Assembly (NCBI GenBank): GCA_947460045.1 | Contig: CANHGC010000002.1 | Coordinates: 1-20,598, forward strand | DNA: 20,598 nt | Direction: 5' to 3' | DNA from: Bacteroidota bacterium | Lineage (GTDB): Bacteria; Bacteroidota; Bacteroidia; NS11-12g; UBA955 | Shown here: one piece after another, positions 1-7,705 of the stretch | Layout of the letters: every line of letters starts with the position of its first letter | Position numbering within the stretch: the first letter of the stretch is position 1 | Notes under the pieces: model-generated | Seen by the model: the letters and a program-made list of their open reading frames with translations, nothing else | The model's database searches: none | Told to the model about the DNA's origin: nothing | Position numbers and translations under genes: made by a program

Positions 1-621
1 GGTGGCGGAATACCAAATGCCCATGCTGCGCATGTGAACGCTTCCAATGCGTTTGTTTATGGATTGCAGTGGATTGGTCAAAGGGCATTGGGAAACGGTG
101 GGAATGTGGATCCGCAAAAAACCTATTTTGAAAAGGGGGGGCGCTCCAATGTGTTTGGTGCCAGAATGGGCGCACAGTGGAGGGGCGGCTGGAAGTTTTT
201 GTTGAATTATACCCGTATTACAGCAGAAGGGCGTTATCTGATGCCCAGAGAATGGGGTCGCGATCCGTTTTATACTTTCATGCCCCGCGAGCGCAACGAG
301 GGTTATGGCAATGTGCATGCTGCCACCGCCGTGTTGACCAAGAAGTTCTCGTCGGTGAAAGGGTTGGCGGTGGATGTGAGTTACGGTCGGTTTTATCTGC
401 CGGATGTCAAGGATTTTAATTTGAATAAATATGGCTTTCCGGCCTATCAACAATGCAATATCGACGTTCGATATACTTTTGGTGGTTTTTTTCAAGGGTT
501 GGACTTACAATTCTTGGCGGTTTTCAAGGATGCGATTAAAACCACTTATGATTTGCCCAAATATGAAATTAACAAAGTGAATCTTTCACATTTCAACTTA
601 ATATTGAATTATCATTTTTAA
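1..621 (+). CDS. Outer-membrane beta-barrel porin, C-terminal part (OprD-like)
   Basis: The reading frame is open from base 1 and stops at 619-621, so only the last 206 codons are present and the true start lies upstream. The protein alternates aromatic and glycine-rich short strands, as in an outer-membrane barrel. It ends in an aromatic residue (...LNYHF), the usual C-terminal signature for barrel assembly. The segment MPREWGRDPFYTFMPRERNE resembles a stretch I associate with OprD-type porins, but this is from memory. It lies 15 nt before the SoxB-like gene and is probably in the same operon, so a role in letting thiosulfate or another small anion through the outer membrane is a reasonable inference. 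The barrel class is fairly secure; the substrate and exact family are not. Confidence 0.65.
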   Translation, partial: GGGIPNAHAAHVNASNAFVYGLQWIGQRALGNGGNVDPQKTYFEKGGRSNVFGARMGAQWRGGWKFLLNYTRITAEGRYLMPREWGRDPFYTFMPRERNEGYGNVHAATAVLTKKFSSVKGLAVDVSYGRFYLPDVKDFNLNKYGFPAYQQCNIDVRYTFGGFFQGLDLQFLAVFKDAIKTTYDLPKYEINKVNLSHFNLILNYHF

Positions 622-636
622 CCTCAGGGTTGGCCT

Positions 637-2391
637 ATGGACAAAATATACCACGTAAAGAACTGCAGTTGCGGTTGTAATCAATCAGAAAAATCTGGCG
701 ACCGACGATCATTCATCAAACAAGCCTCGGCCCTTGGTCTCGGCTTGGCCTTCGGCACCAAGGTTGCCTCAGGGGTTACCCAAGATGCTTCTGCCCTCCA
801 CGATATCAAAAAATCGCAAACGGTAAAATCAGGGAAGGCGCAGCATTTCACCATCCTGCATACCTCGGATATTCATGCACAGCTGGATGTTCATGATGAG
901 TTCTTCTTGGAGAACGGCAAGCCAGTTTACAAAAAACGAGGAGGTATGGCATCGCTCAAAACAATGATACAAACCCTCAAAGCAGAAAATCCAGTGAATA
1001 CATTGGTGATTGATGGGGGAGATTGTTTTCAAGGTGGCGGTGTGGCTGCGCTATCGCAAGGGAAAGCCATTGTGCCGTTGATGAATAACATTGGATATGA
1101 TCTTATGCTCCCGGGCAACTGGGAGGTGGTGTATGGCAAAGAAATGATGATGCGTGATTTGGGGGCCTATGACGGAGCCAAAATTTGCGCCAATATGTTT
1201 CATGATACATCGGATCAAAACAAGGGGGATTTAATTTTTCCGCCCTATTGGACCACCCACGTGGCGGGCATCAAAATTGGGTTTATCGGTTACAATGACC
1301 CATTGACGCCGAAACGACAGAGTCCGGCCTACAGCAGCGGTATCCAATTTACGGATCCATCGGTGAATGCGGCGAAATACGTGAGGATTTTGAGGGATTA
1401 TGAGCAATGCGCCATGGTATTTATGGTGACCCATATGGGGTTGGCTCAGCAAGTGGATTTGGCGAATAAGCCGTATGTGGAAGGGGTTGATTATATTTTG
1501 GGAGCGGATACCCACGAGCGCGTGCGCAAGCCCATCGAAGGGAAATATTCCAAGGTGACGGAGCCCGGTGCATTTGGTTCTTTTGTGGCCAAATTGGATA
1601 TCGTGGTAGAAAATGGCATCGTAAAGGAGCATCATTATAATTTGATGGATGTAGACCCGGAGATTTATAAGCCCGATGCTGAAATGCTCTCGTTGGTGGA
1701 AGCGGCCAAAGCGCCTTATCGCAAGGAATTGGAGACGGTGATTGGCAGTACAAAGACCACTTTGGTGCGTTATTATGTGATGGAAACGCCCATGGATAAC
1801 CTCATCACCGATGCGTTGATGTGGAAGTTGAAGCCAGATATTGCGCTGTCGAATGGTTTTAGATTTTGTCCGCCCCTGGTCCCAGATCCTAAAACGGGAA
1901 TGGCAACCATTACCAACGATTATTTGTGGAGTATGCTGCCGGTGAATTCGGAGGCGAAATGGGCGCAGGTGACGGGTGCGCAATTGAAGCAGTGGCTAGA
2001 AAAGGAGCTTGAAAATGTGTTTGCCAAGGATCCTACCAAGCGTTTTGGGGGCTGGGTGGTTCGATTCAAGGGCATGGAGGTGAATTTTACGGCCGATAAG
2101 CCCAAGGGCGAACGGGTGAACTGGATCAAAATCAAAGGCAAAAAGATGGAGGCTGCGAAGTTGTATTCGGTGATCGCTTGCGACCGCGAAGGAGATCCGG
2201 TTGATACGTTGTGTAGGATTGAAAAGGTGCTGAATCCCAAGCTGTTGGGGCTGAATCTTCACGATATCATGCGGGAGTATTTGAAGAAATTCTCTCCTGT
2301 TTCGCCGAAGGTTGAGGGCCGAATTCATTGTACGGACAAGCCCATCGATTTGTTGTCGCAATTGGAAGGGTATGATTATGATTTTGTGTAA
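637..2391 (+). CDS. soxB: SoxB-like thiosulfohydrolase (Tat-exported metallophosphatase fold)
   Basis: 584 aa, close to the usual SoxB length. SoxB is a periplasmic di-manganese enzyme that hydrolytically releases sulfate from a thiosulfate-loaded SoxYZ carrier. A twin-arginine motif DRRSFIK (R23-R24) with a following hydrophobic stretch predicts Tat export. Metal-site motifs are visible: D78-x-H80, GGD ending at D129, GNWE (N161, W162, E163), H266 in THMG, and D291-x-H293. The Trp where ordinary 5'-nucleotidases have His (GNHE) and the C-terminal REGDPVDTLCR segment both point to SoxB rather than a nucleotidase. The rest is a 5'-nucleotidase C-terminal domain. Odd features are a CSCGC cluster (residues 10-14) ahead of the twin arginines, and GNWE rather than the HWE form I recall in classical SoxB. 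No soxYZ is in view. The alternative is a SoxB-related phosphoesterase with another substrate. Confidence 0.8.
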   Translation: MDKIYHVKNCSCGCNQSEKSGDRRSFIKQASALGLGLAFGTKVASGVTQDASALHDIKKSQTVKSGKAQHFTILHTSDIHAQLDVHDEFFLENGKPVYKKRGGMASLKTMIQTLKAENPVNTLVIDGGDCFQGGGVAALSQGKAIVPLMNNIGYDLMLPGNWEVVYGKEMMMRDLGAYDGAKICANMFHDTSDQNKGDLIFPPYWTTHVAGIKIGFIGYNDPLTPKRQSPAYSSGIQFTDPSVNAAKYVRILRDYEQCAMVFMVTHMGLAQQVDLANKPYVEGVDYILGADTHERVRKPIEGKYSKVTEPGAFGSFVAKLDIVVENGIVKEHHYNLMDVDPEIYKPDAEMLSLVEAAKAPYRKELETVIGSTKTTLVRYYVMETPMDNLITDALMWKLKPDIALSNGFRFCPPLVPDPKTGMATITNDYLWSMLPVNSEAKWAQVTGAQLKQWLEKELENVFAKDPTKRFGGWVVRFKGMEVNFTADKPKGERVNWIKIKGKKMEAAKLYSVIACDREGDPVDTLCRIEKVLNPKLLGLNLHDIMREYLKKFSPVSPKVEGRIHCTDKPIDLLSQLEGYDYDFV

Positions 2392-2440
2392 TCTGGCCAG
2401 GGTGAATTATTCTGAGGGACATTGTGATTTTTGTCACTGT

Positions 2441-2467
2441 TTGTCATTCGCATTTTCAACATCTTTG
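2441..2467 (+). promoter_or_regulatory. Possible promoter before the sulfite-exporter gene
   Basis: A TTG at 2441-2443 is followed after 16 nt by CATCTTTG (2460-2467), a 7 of 8 match to the Bacteroidota -7 element TAnnTTTG. The predicted start would leave a leader of about 17 nt containing AGGAAA, 2 nt before the ATG at 2489. TTGTCA occurs twice 10 bp apart (2431-2436 and 2441-2446) and overlaps the upstream element. The 97-nt gap after the SoxB-like gene is the largest in the sulfur island, which fits an internal promoter. Confidence 0.4.
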
Positions 2468-2488
2468 TAAAATCATTCATAGGAAAAC

Positions 2489-3319
2489 ATGGAAATTATA
2501 GGTTATATCGGTGCGGTTTTAATGGGGTTGTCGTTGGGATTGATTGGCGGCGGCGGGTCCATTCTAACGGTGCCCATATTGGTGTATTTGTTTCAGGTGG
2601 ATGCTGTTTTGGCGACTGCTTATTCATTGTTTATTGTGGGTTTGACCTCTTTGGTGGGTTCTGTGAGTCACGTGCGGTTGGGCAATGTTCATTGGCGAAC
2701 GGCGATTGTGTTTGGAATTCCAAGTATTATCAGTGTGTTTTTGACGCGCAGTTATTTGGTGCCGATGATTCCGGATCCGATCATGACTTTCGGGCAGGAT
2801 CCCAGTGGTGGCGCGGCATTGGTGATTACCAAATCTGTTGGATTGCTTTTGTTGTTTGCGGTTATCATGGTGATGGCGGCTTACAGCATGATTAAGCCCG
2901 CGAAAAAAAGCGGCACTGATACGTTGAAAAACGCAGAGGATGTGCAACCTCAATTCAACTATCCATTGATTTTGGCGGAGGGTGCGATTGTGGGATTGGT
3001 GACGGGTTTGGTGGGTGCTGGCGGGGGGTTTTTGATCATTCCGGCCCTTGTTCTGTTGGCTAAGTTGCCGATGAAACAAGCCGTAGGTACATCGCTCATG
3101 ATCATCGCTGCGAAATCATTGATTGGTTTTGTGGGCGATATGCGAGGAAATGAAGTCATTGATTGGTCGTTTTTAGGCGTGTTTAGTAGCATCGCGGTGG
3201 TGGGTATATTGTTGGGTAGTTGGCTTTCAAAGCGCATCCCAGGCGAAAAGTTAAAGCCAGCCTTTGGGTGGTTCGTTTTGGTGATGGGTACCTATATTAT
3301 TATCAAAGAATTGTTTTAA
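2489..3319 (+). CDS. TauE/SafE-family permease (sulfite-exporter type)
   Basis: 276 aa, almost wholly hydrophobic, with about eight predicted membrane spans in two homologous halves. The first half opens with a GLIGGGGSILTVPIL motif and the second repeats it as GLVGAGGGFLIIPALVLL (about residues 172-189). This glycine-rich duplicated pattern is the hallmark of the TauE/SafE family, whose members move sulfite, sulfoacetate or other organosulfur anions across the inner membrane. A hydrophilic loop near residues 136-153 links the halves. The ATG at 2489 has AGGAAA just upstream. Between soxB-like and tsdA-like genes, export of sulfite made by the cytoplasmic persulfide dioxygenase encoded downstream is the simplest inferred role. 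The direction and the exact anion cannot be read from the sequence. Confidence 0.88.
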   Translation: MEIIGYIGAVLMGLSLGLIGGGGSILTVPILVYLFQVDAVLATAYSLFIVGLTSLVGSVSHVRLGNVHWRTAIVFGIPSIISVFLTRSYLVPMIPDPIMTFGQDPSGGAALVITKSVGLLLLFAVIMVMAAYSMIKPAKKSGTDTLKNAEDVQPQFNYPLILAEGAIVGLVTGLVGAGGGFLIIPALVLLAKLPMKQAVGTSLMIIAAKSLIGFVGDMRGNEVIDWSFLGVFSSIAVVGILLGSWLSKRIPGEKLKPAFGWFVLVMGTYIIIKELF

Positions 3320-3331
3320 TTTCACATTGCG

Positions 3332-4408
3332 ATGGAACAGAGAAATCAACAAGAAATCAATCAGCTCATCAAACAGGTGAATTCCTTGTTGTTGAGTGTG
3401 GGTGGCATTTTGGTGGTGGTGTTGGCGATGATTGTGATGATCTATTGGGGCGATGATATGGCGGAGGAAGATTTCGAGAGCAGTAGTGCTGATCGGGCCT
3501 TGATAGATAGCGCGGCGCCAGTGAATCATCCTTCTTTGGATGAGTCTACAGATTTGTGGGTGGCTGCTGATATTGCCAATGCCCCTGCGGGTAAAAAGGC
3601 GCAGTTGGAGTACGGAAAAGAGCTGATTGTAAACACCGCCAAATATTTGGGTCCGAAAGGCAGTGTCGCTCATTTGTCGAATGGCATGAATTGCCAGAAT
3701 TGCCATTTGAATGCGGGTACTCAACCCTATGGGAACAACTACGGTTCGGTGGCCAGTACTTATCCCAAGTATCGGGGCAGAAGCGGTGCCATAGAAGATA
3801 TTTACAAGCGGGTGGCTGATTGTTTTGAGCGTTCACTGAATGGCGTTGCGCCGAAAGTTGGAAGCAAGGAGATGGAAGCCATCGTATCGTACATAAACTA
3901 TGTGGGGAGCAACGTAAAGAAAGGCGATAAGGCAAAGGGCTCAGGGATTTACGAGGTGGCATTGTTGGATCGCGCCGCTGATCCTGCCAAAGGAAAGATT
4001 TTGTATGCCGCCAAGTGCGTGAGCTGTCATCAAGCGGATGGTTCTGGGATGATGAATGCTGATGGTGTTAGTTATCAGTATCCACCGATGTGGGGCGATC
4101 ATTCTTATAACCACGGTGCGGGTTTGTATCGTCTCTCGCGTTTCGCGGGTTACATCAAAGCCAACATGCCATTGGGTGCTACTTATAAAGCGCCATTGCT
4201 GAGCGATGAAGAAGCTTGGGACCTTGCGGCGTTTGTGAATTCTATGCCACGGCCGAGCAAAGATTTGAGCAAAGATTGGCCCAAATTGGAGGAGAAAAAT
4301 TTTGATCATCCTTTTGGTCCGTTCGCGGATGCCTTTAGTGAAGAGCAACACAAATTCGGGCCGTTCAAACCCATCAAAGCCGCACAAAAGAAGGCCAAGA
4401 AGGGTTGA
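3332..4408 (+). CDS. tsdA: Membrane-anchored diheme cytochrome c, thiosulfate dehydrogenase (TsdA)-like
   Basis: 358 aa with one N-terminal membrane span (about 18-39) and a large exported part. There are two heme c sites: CQNCH at 121-125 and CVSCH at 229-233. Between them lies DCFERSLNG with C164; in TsdA enzymes the Cys in this CFxRS context is the unusual axial ligand of the catalytic heme. ANMP with M279 is the likely axial Met of the second heme. TsdA joins two thiosulfates to tetrathionate, passing two electrons to a cytochrome acceptor; some homologues work in reverse. The protein has about 120 residues before the first heme site, including the anchor, whereas I recall TsdA as usually soluble. 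It starts 12 nt after the permease gene. A related SoxA-type cytochrome is the main alternative; the paired CxxCH sites plus C164 favour TsdA. Confidence 0.8.
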   Translation: MEQRNQQEINQLIKQVNSLLLSVGGILVVVLAMIVMIYWGDDMAEEDFESSSADRALIDSAAPVNHPSLDESTDLWVAADIANAPAGKKAQLEYGKELIVNTAKYLGPKGSVAHLSNGMNCQNCHLNAGTQPYGNNYGSVASTYPKYRGRSGAIEDIYKRVADCFERSLNGVAPKVGSKEMEAIVSYINYVGSNVKKGDKAKGSGIYEVALLDRAADPAKGKILYAAKCVSCHQADGSGMMNADGVSYQYPPMWGDHSYNHGAGLYRLSRFAGYIKANMPLGATYKAPLLSDEEAWDLAAFVNSMPRPSKDLSKDWPKLEEKNFDHPFGPFADAFSEEQHKFGPFKPIKAAQKKAKKG

Positions 4409-4446
4409 GATTGCCCCAGTTGAAACACAATAATATACAAAAAAAA

Positions 4447-5208
4447 ATGTCAGAAAATCAAGAAGTAACCGTCGAAACCAGTCACGCAGGCATGGAAGCT
4501 TGTTGTGTGGTACAGTGTGATTTGGAGTTGGGCGGTAATTACTGGAACAACCAATATGAGTCTGGAAAAACGGGCTGGGACTTGGGTATGGCATCACCGG
4601 CTTTGGTTAAGTATATTGATTCATTGCCGAATAAGGATGCACGTATTTTGATTCCTGGCTGTGGAAACGCTTATGAGGCCCAGTATTTATTGGATCAAGG
4701 GTTTATGAACATTACGTTGATTGATATCGCACCTTTGTTGGTTGAGCAATTGCAAGCGAAATATGTTGGCAATTCAAACATTCAGGTGGTGTTGGGCGAT
4801 TTTTTTGAATTTGAAGGACAGTTTGATGTGATCATCGAACAGACATTTTTCTGCGCCATTCAACCCTACATGCGCAGCGAATATGTGAAGCAAATGCGTA
4901 AACTGTTGTCGCCCGAGGGTGAATTGGCGGGATTGTTGTTTGATACCGGTTTCGATTTCGATGGTCCCCCGTTTGGCGGGTGCAAGTGTGAGTACAAGCC
5001 CATTTTCGACGAGGGTGGATTGCGGGTGGATGAAATGGAAATTACCCCAGATTCGGCCAAGCCCAGAGCGGGAACAGAGTTGTTTTTTCGCGCAGGTGTG
5101 AAAAAATCAACCGATGCCTGTGTGGTGGATGCCGCTTGTGGTATCAAACAGTATGCGAACATCGCAGAGAAACTAAATTGGAATAAAATAAATCAAGACA
5201 AAAAATAA
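4447..5208 (+). CDS. Thiopurine S-methyltransferase (TPMT)-family SAM-dependent methyltransferase
   Basis: 253 aa from the ATG at 4447. The protein shows the TPMT-type entry motif YWNNQYESGKTGWDLG (a W..RY..G.TGWD-like pattern), then the SAM-binding loop ILIPGCGNAYEA, the acidic post-loop LIDIAP, a GDFFEF segment and EQTFFCAI. Bacterial members of this family methylate small thiols, hydrogen sulfide or selenium and tellurium oxyanions. Placed among thiosulfate and persulfide genes, methylation of sulfide or small thiols as detoxification is a plausible inference, not shown. An in-frame TTG at 4405 overlaps the previous stop and would add 14 residues; the ATG was preferred because the added segment is unlike the family and ATG suits this window. 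The ATG follows a run of A residues without a clear Shine-Dalgarno site. Confidence 0.85.
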   Translation: MSENQEVTVETSHAGMEACCVVQCDLELGGNYWNNQYESGKTGWDLGMASPALVKYIDSLPNKDARILIPGCGNAYEAQYLLDQGFMNITLIDIAPLLVEQLQAKYVGNSNIQVVLGDFFEFEGQFDVIIEQTFFCAIQPYMRSEYVKQMRKLLSPEGELAGLLFDTGFDFDGPPFGGCKCEYKPIFDEGGLRVDEMEITPDSAKPRAGTELFFRAGVKKSTDACVVDAACGIKQYANIAEKLNWNKINQDKK

Positions 5209-5212
5209 TACG

Positions 5213-6631
5213 ATGAATATAGAGCAAATCTACACAGGGTGTTTGGCGCAAGGTGCCTATTACATCCAAAGCAATGGAGAAGCGGTGATCATTGATCCAC
5301 TGCGTGAAGTACAGCCTTACATGGATCGTTTGGCCAAGGACGGCGTGAAATTGAAATACATTTTTGAGACGCATTTTCATGCTGATTTTGTGAGCGGTCA
5401 TTTGGATTTGAGTAAGAAAACCGGTGCACCGATCGTTTACGGTCCAACCGCCAATCCCGAATTCGAATGCATCGTGGCTGAAGACCAACAGGTGTTTACC
5501 GTGGGTGATATCACCATTGAGGTGTTGCATACACCCGGACATACCATGGAAAGCACTTGCTATTTGTTGAAAGACGCGGCGGGCAATCCACACAGTTTGT
5601 TTAGTGGCGATACGCTGTTTTTGGGAGATGTAGGAAGACCTGATTTGGCGCAAAAAGCGGCTGATATGACGCAAGAGCAATTGGCGGGGTTGTTGTTTGA
5701 TTCATTGATAAACAAGATTATGCCGTTGCCCAATGATGTGATGGTGTATCCTGCACACGGTGCTGGAAGTGCTTGTGGTAAAAACATGATGAAGGAAACG
5801 ATGGACAGTTTGGGGCATCAGAAAGAGATGAACTACGCATTGAACCAGCCTAGCAAAGAAGCCTTTATTGAGGCGGTTTTGGATGGTTTGTTGCCGCCAC
5901 CTGCGTATTTCCCGATGAATGTTGCCATGAATAAAAAGGGCTATGAGTCTGTAGATGTGGTAATGAGCAATGGGATGAGACCATTGAATGTTGCAGCTTT
6001 TGAAGCGGCAGCTGAGAATATGGACGCGGTGGTATTGGATACGCGTGGTGCGGGAGATTTTGCTCAAGGATTTGTACCACGAAGCATCAATATTGGTATT
6101 GACGGACAGTTTGCACCTTGGGTGGGTTCTGTGATTGGCGATGTGAAAACGCCAATTTTGTTGGTGACCGATGCTGGCAGGGAGGAAGAGACCGTTACAC
6201 GTTTAACGCGTGTTGGCTTTGATAATTTGTTGGGTCATTTGAGTGGCGGTTTTGAATCTTGGAAAAATGCTGAAAAGGAATTTGATACAGTTCATCGCAT
6301 CACGGCGGAGCAATTTGCTGCGGAAGTGAAGGTGGGCGAGTCTCAAGTGGTTGATGTGCGTAAAGAAAGCGAATATCGCGCAGAGCATGTAGACGAAGCC
6401 TATAACAAGCCGTTGGATTTCATCAACGATTGGTTTGCTGAAATGGCAGCGAAGGACGATGCTTTCTATATGCATTGTGCCGGAGGATACCGCAGCATGA
6501 TTGCCGCTTCAATATTGAAAGCACGTGGTATTCATAATTTCAAAGAGGTTGAAGGCGGATTTGGCGCCATCGCGAAAACTGTAGTGCCCAAAACCGATTT
6601 TGTTTGTCAAAGTAAATTGCAAAAAGCATAA
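5213..6631 (+). CDS. cstB: Persulfide dioxygenase fused to pseudo-rhodanese and rhodanese domains (CstB-like)
   Basis: 472 aa with three domains. Residues 1 to about 250 are a metallo-beta-lactamase-fold persulfide dioxygenase with THFHADFVSGH (H54, H56, D58, H63), HTPGHT, SGDTLFLGDVGRPD and YPAHGAGSACGK containing C188. About 265-365 is a rhodanese fold whose active loop reads LLVTDAGREEE with no Cys, so it is probably inactive. About 370-472 is a rhodanese with active loop HCAGGYRS and C422. This dioxygenase/pseudo-rhodanese/rhodanese order matches CstB of Staphylococcus, which oxidises low-molecular-weight persulfides to sulfite and then makes thiosulfate. No signal peptide is visible, so it should be cytoplasmic. 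It starts 4 nt after the methyltransferase stop and is tightly coupled to the next gene. Domain assignment is strong; the gene name is by analogy. Confidence 0.88.
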   Translation: MNIEQIYTGCLAQGAYYIQSNGEAVIIDPLREVQPYMDRLAKDGVKLKYIFETHFHADFVSGHLDLSKKTGAPIVYGPTANPEFECIVAEDQQVFTVGDITIEVLHTPGHTMESTCYLLKDAAGNPHSLFSGDTLFLGDVGRPDLAQKAADMTQEQLAGLLFDSLINKIMPLPNDVMVYPAHGAGSACGKNMMKETMDSLGHQKEMNYALNQPSKEAFIEAVLDGLLPPPAYFPMNVAMNKKGYESVDVVMSNGMRPLNVAAFEAAAENMDAVVLDTRGAGDFAQGFVPRSINIGIDGQFAPWVGSVIGDVKTPILLVTDAGREEETVTRLTRVGFDNLLGHLSGGFESWKNAEKEFDTVHRITAEQFAAEVKVGESQVVDVRKESEYRAEHVDEAYNKPLDFINDWFAEMAAKDDAFYMHCAGGYRSMIAASILKARGIHNFKEVEGGFGAIAKTVVPKTDFVCQSKLQKA

Positions 6632-6633
6632 AT

Positions 6634-7197
6634 ATGTTGGAATGGATTTCTCAACCCTGGCCATGGTATGTGGCTGGGGTTTTTATCGGATTAACGGTGC
6701 CCGCACTTTTATTGTTGGGCAATAAAACGTTTGGAATTTCTAGTTCGCTCAGGCACATTTGTGCCGCATGTATTCCTACGAAAATTCCATTTTTTAATTA
6801 CGACTGGAAGAAAGAATCATGGAATTTGTACTTTGTAGTGGGCACATTGCTGGGTGGTTTTTTGGCAGCGCAGTTTTTGTCGAACCCCGAGGATATGGTG
6901 ATCGCAGATGCAACCAAAGCCCATTTACAGGCGAGTGGAGTAATTGATTTTGCGGGGATGTTGCCTTCTGATGTGTTCAGTTGGGATGCGCTGTTTTCGG
7001 TTAGAGGCCTTGTATTTACTGTTTTGGGTGGCTTTTTGGTGGGTTTTGGGACCCGTTGGGCTGGTGGTTGCACGAGCGGACATGCGATTATGGGCTTGAG
7101 CAATTTGCAGTGGCCATCATTGGTAGCGACCTGCTGTTTCATGGTGGGCGGTATCTTGATGACATGGTTTGGTATTCCATTTTTATTGTCTTTATAA
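6634..7197 (+). CDS. YeeE/YedE-family transporter, first half (thiosulfate uptake type)
   Basis: 187 aa with several hydrophobic spans. Key features are RHICAACIP (C43, C46) near the first loop and GTRWAGGCTSGHAIMGLS with C146, the conserved Cys motif of YeeE/YedE proteins. Single-chain members such as TsuA carry thiosulfate inward by relaying it past membrane-embedded cysteines. Here the fold is encoded as two half-size genes, this one and the next, an arrangement known in other bacteria. It begins 2 nt after the persulfide dioxygenase stop, so translation is probably coupled. Substrate could be thiosulfate or another sulfane-sulfur species; the context fits but does not decide it. Confidence 0.88.
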   Translation: MLEWISQPWPWYVAGVFIGLTVPALLLLGNKTFGISSSLRHICAACIPTKIPFFNYDWKKESWNLYFVVGTLLGGFLAAQFLSNPEDMVIADATKAHLQASGVIDFAGMLPSDVFSWDALFSVRGLVFTVLGGFLVGFGTRWAGGCTSGHAIMGLSNLQWPSLVATCCFMVGGILMTWFGIPFLLSL

Positions 7198-7209
7198 AGT
7201 AGCAAGAGT

Positions 7210-7695
7210 ATGACAAAACATTCAGATCAAATGGTAGATACAGGCACGGCCTGTGTGAACGAATCAGCGGTTGTGAAGCCGTGGTATAGCAATTTAAAGT
7301 ACTTGATAGTGGGTGCGATTTTCGGGATTGTGTTTGTGAAGGCGGAGATCATCAGTTGGTTCCGCATTCAGGAGATGTTCCGTTTTGAGAGCTTTCACAT
7401 GTACGGTGTAATTGGCACAGCCGTTGTGGTGGGCATGATTTCGGTACAGATCATCAAGGCGAGAAGGGCAAAATCCATTGAGGGGGAAGAGATCGTGATT
7501 CACGATAAGGAGTTCAATAAAGGACAGATTTATGGTGGTATAATCTTTGGATTGGGCTGGGCGATTACGGGTGCATGTCCGGGTCCTTTGTTCGCACAAA
7601 TGGGCGCAGGATTTACCGTGGTAATAGTGACTTTCTTGAGTGCGGTTTTTGGTACTTGGGTTTATGGAAAGTTTCGCGATAAATTGCCTCATTAA
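7210..7695 (+). CDS. YeeE/YedE-family transporter, second half (DUF6691-like)
   Basis: 161 aa, with about four hydrophobic spans after a short polar N-terminus. The motif GWAITGACPGPLFAQMGAG, with C123, is the second-half counterpart of the GGCTSGH motif in the previous protein. Together the two should rebuild a YeeE/YedE channel with cysteines from both halves lining the path. It begins 12 nt after the first half, has its own ATG and stop, and shows no sign of being a frameshifted remnant. The loop near residues 82-100 is highly charged (RRAKSIEGEE) and probably cytoplasmic. As with its partner, thiosulfate is the likely substrate by family and context. Confidence 0.87.
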   Translation: MTKHSDQMVDTGTACVNESAVVKPWYSNLKYLIVGAIFGIVFVKAEIISWFRIQEMFRFESFHMYGVIGTAVVVGMISVQIIKARRAKSIEGEEIVIHDKEFNKGQIYGGIIFGLGWAITGACPGPLFAQMGAGFTVVIVTFLSAVFGTWVYGKFRDKLPH

Positions 7696-7705
7696 TTGTA
7701 ATGAT

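Noticed and set aside
4405..4446. In-frame TTG start for the methyltransferase, overlapping the cytochrome stop codon
   Set aside because: It adds 14 residues unlike the family, while the ATG at 4447 gives a natural N-terminus.
6634..7695. The two YeeE/YedE pieces as one gene broken by a frameshift or stop
   Set aside because: Each has its own ATG, stop and conserved Cys motif, and the two-gene arrangement of this family is known.
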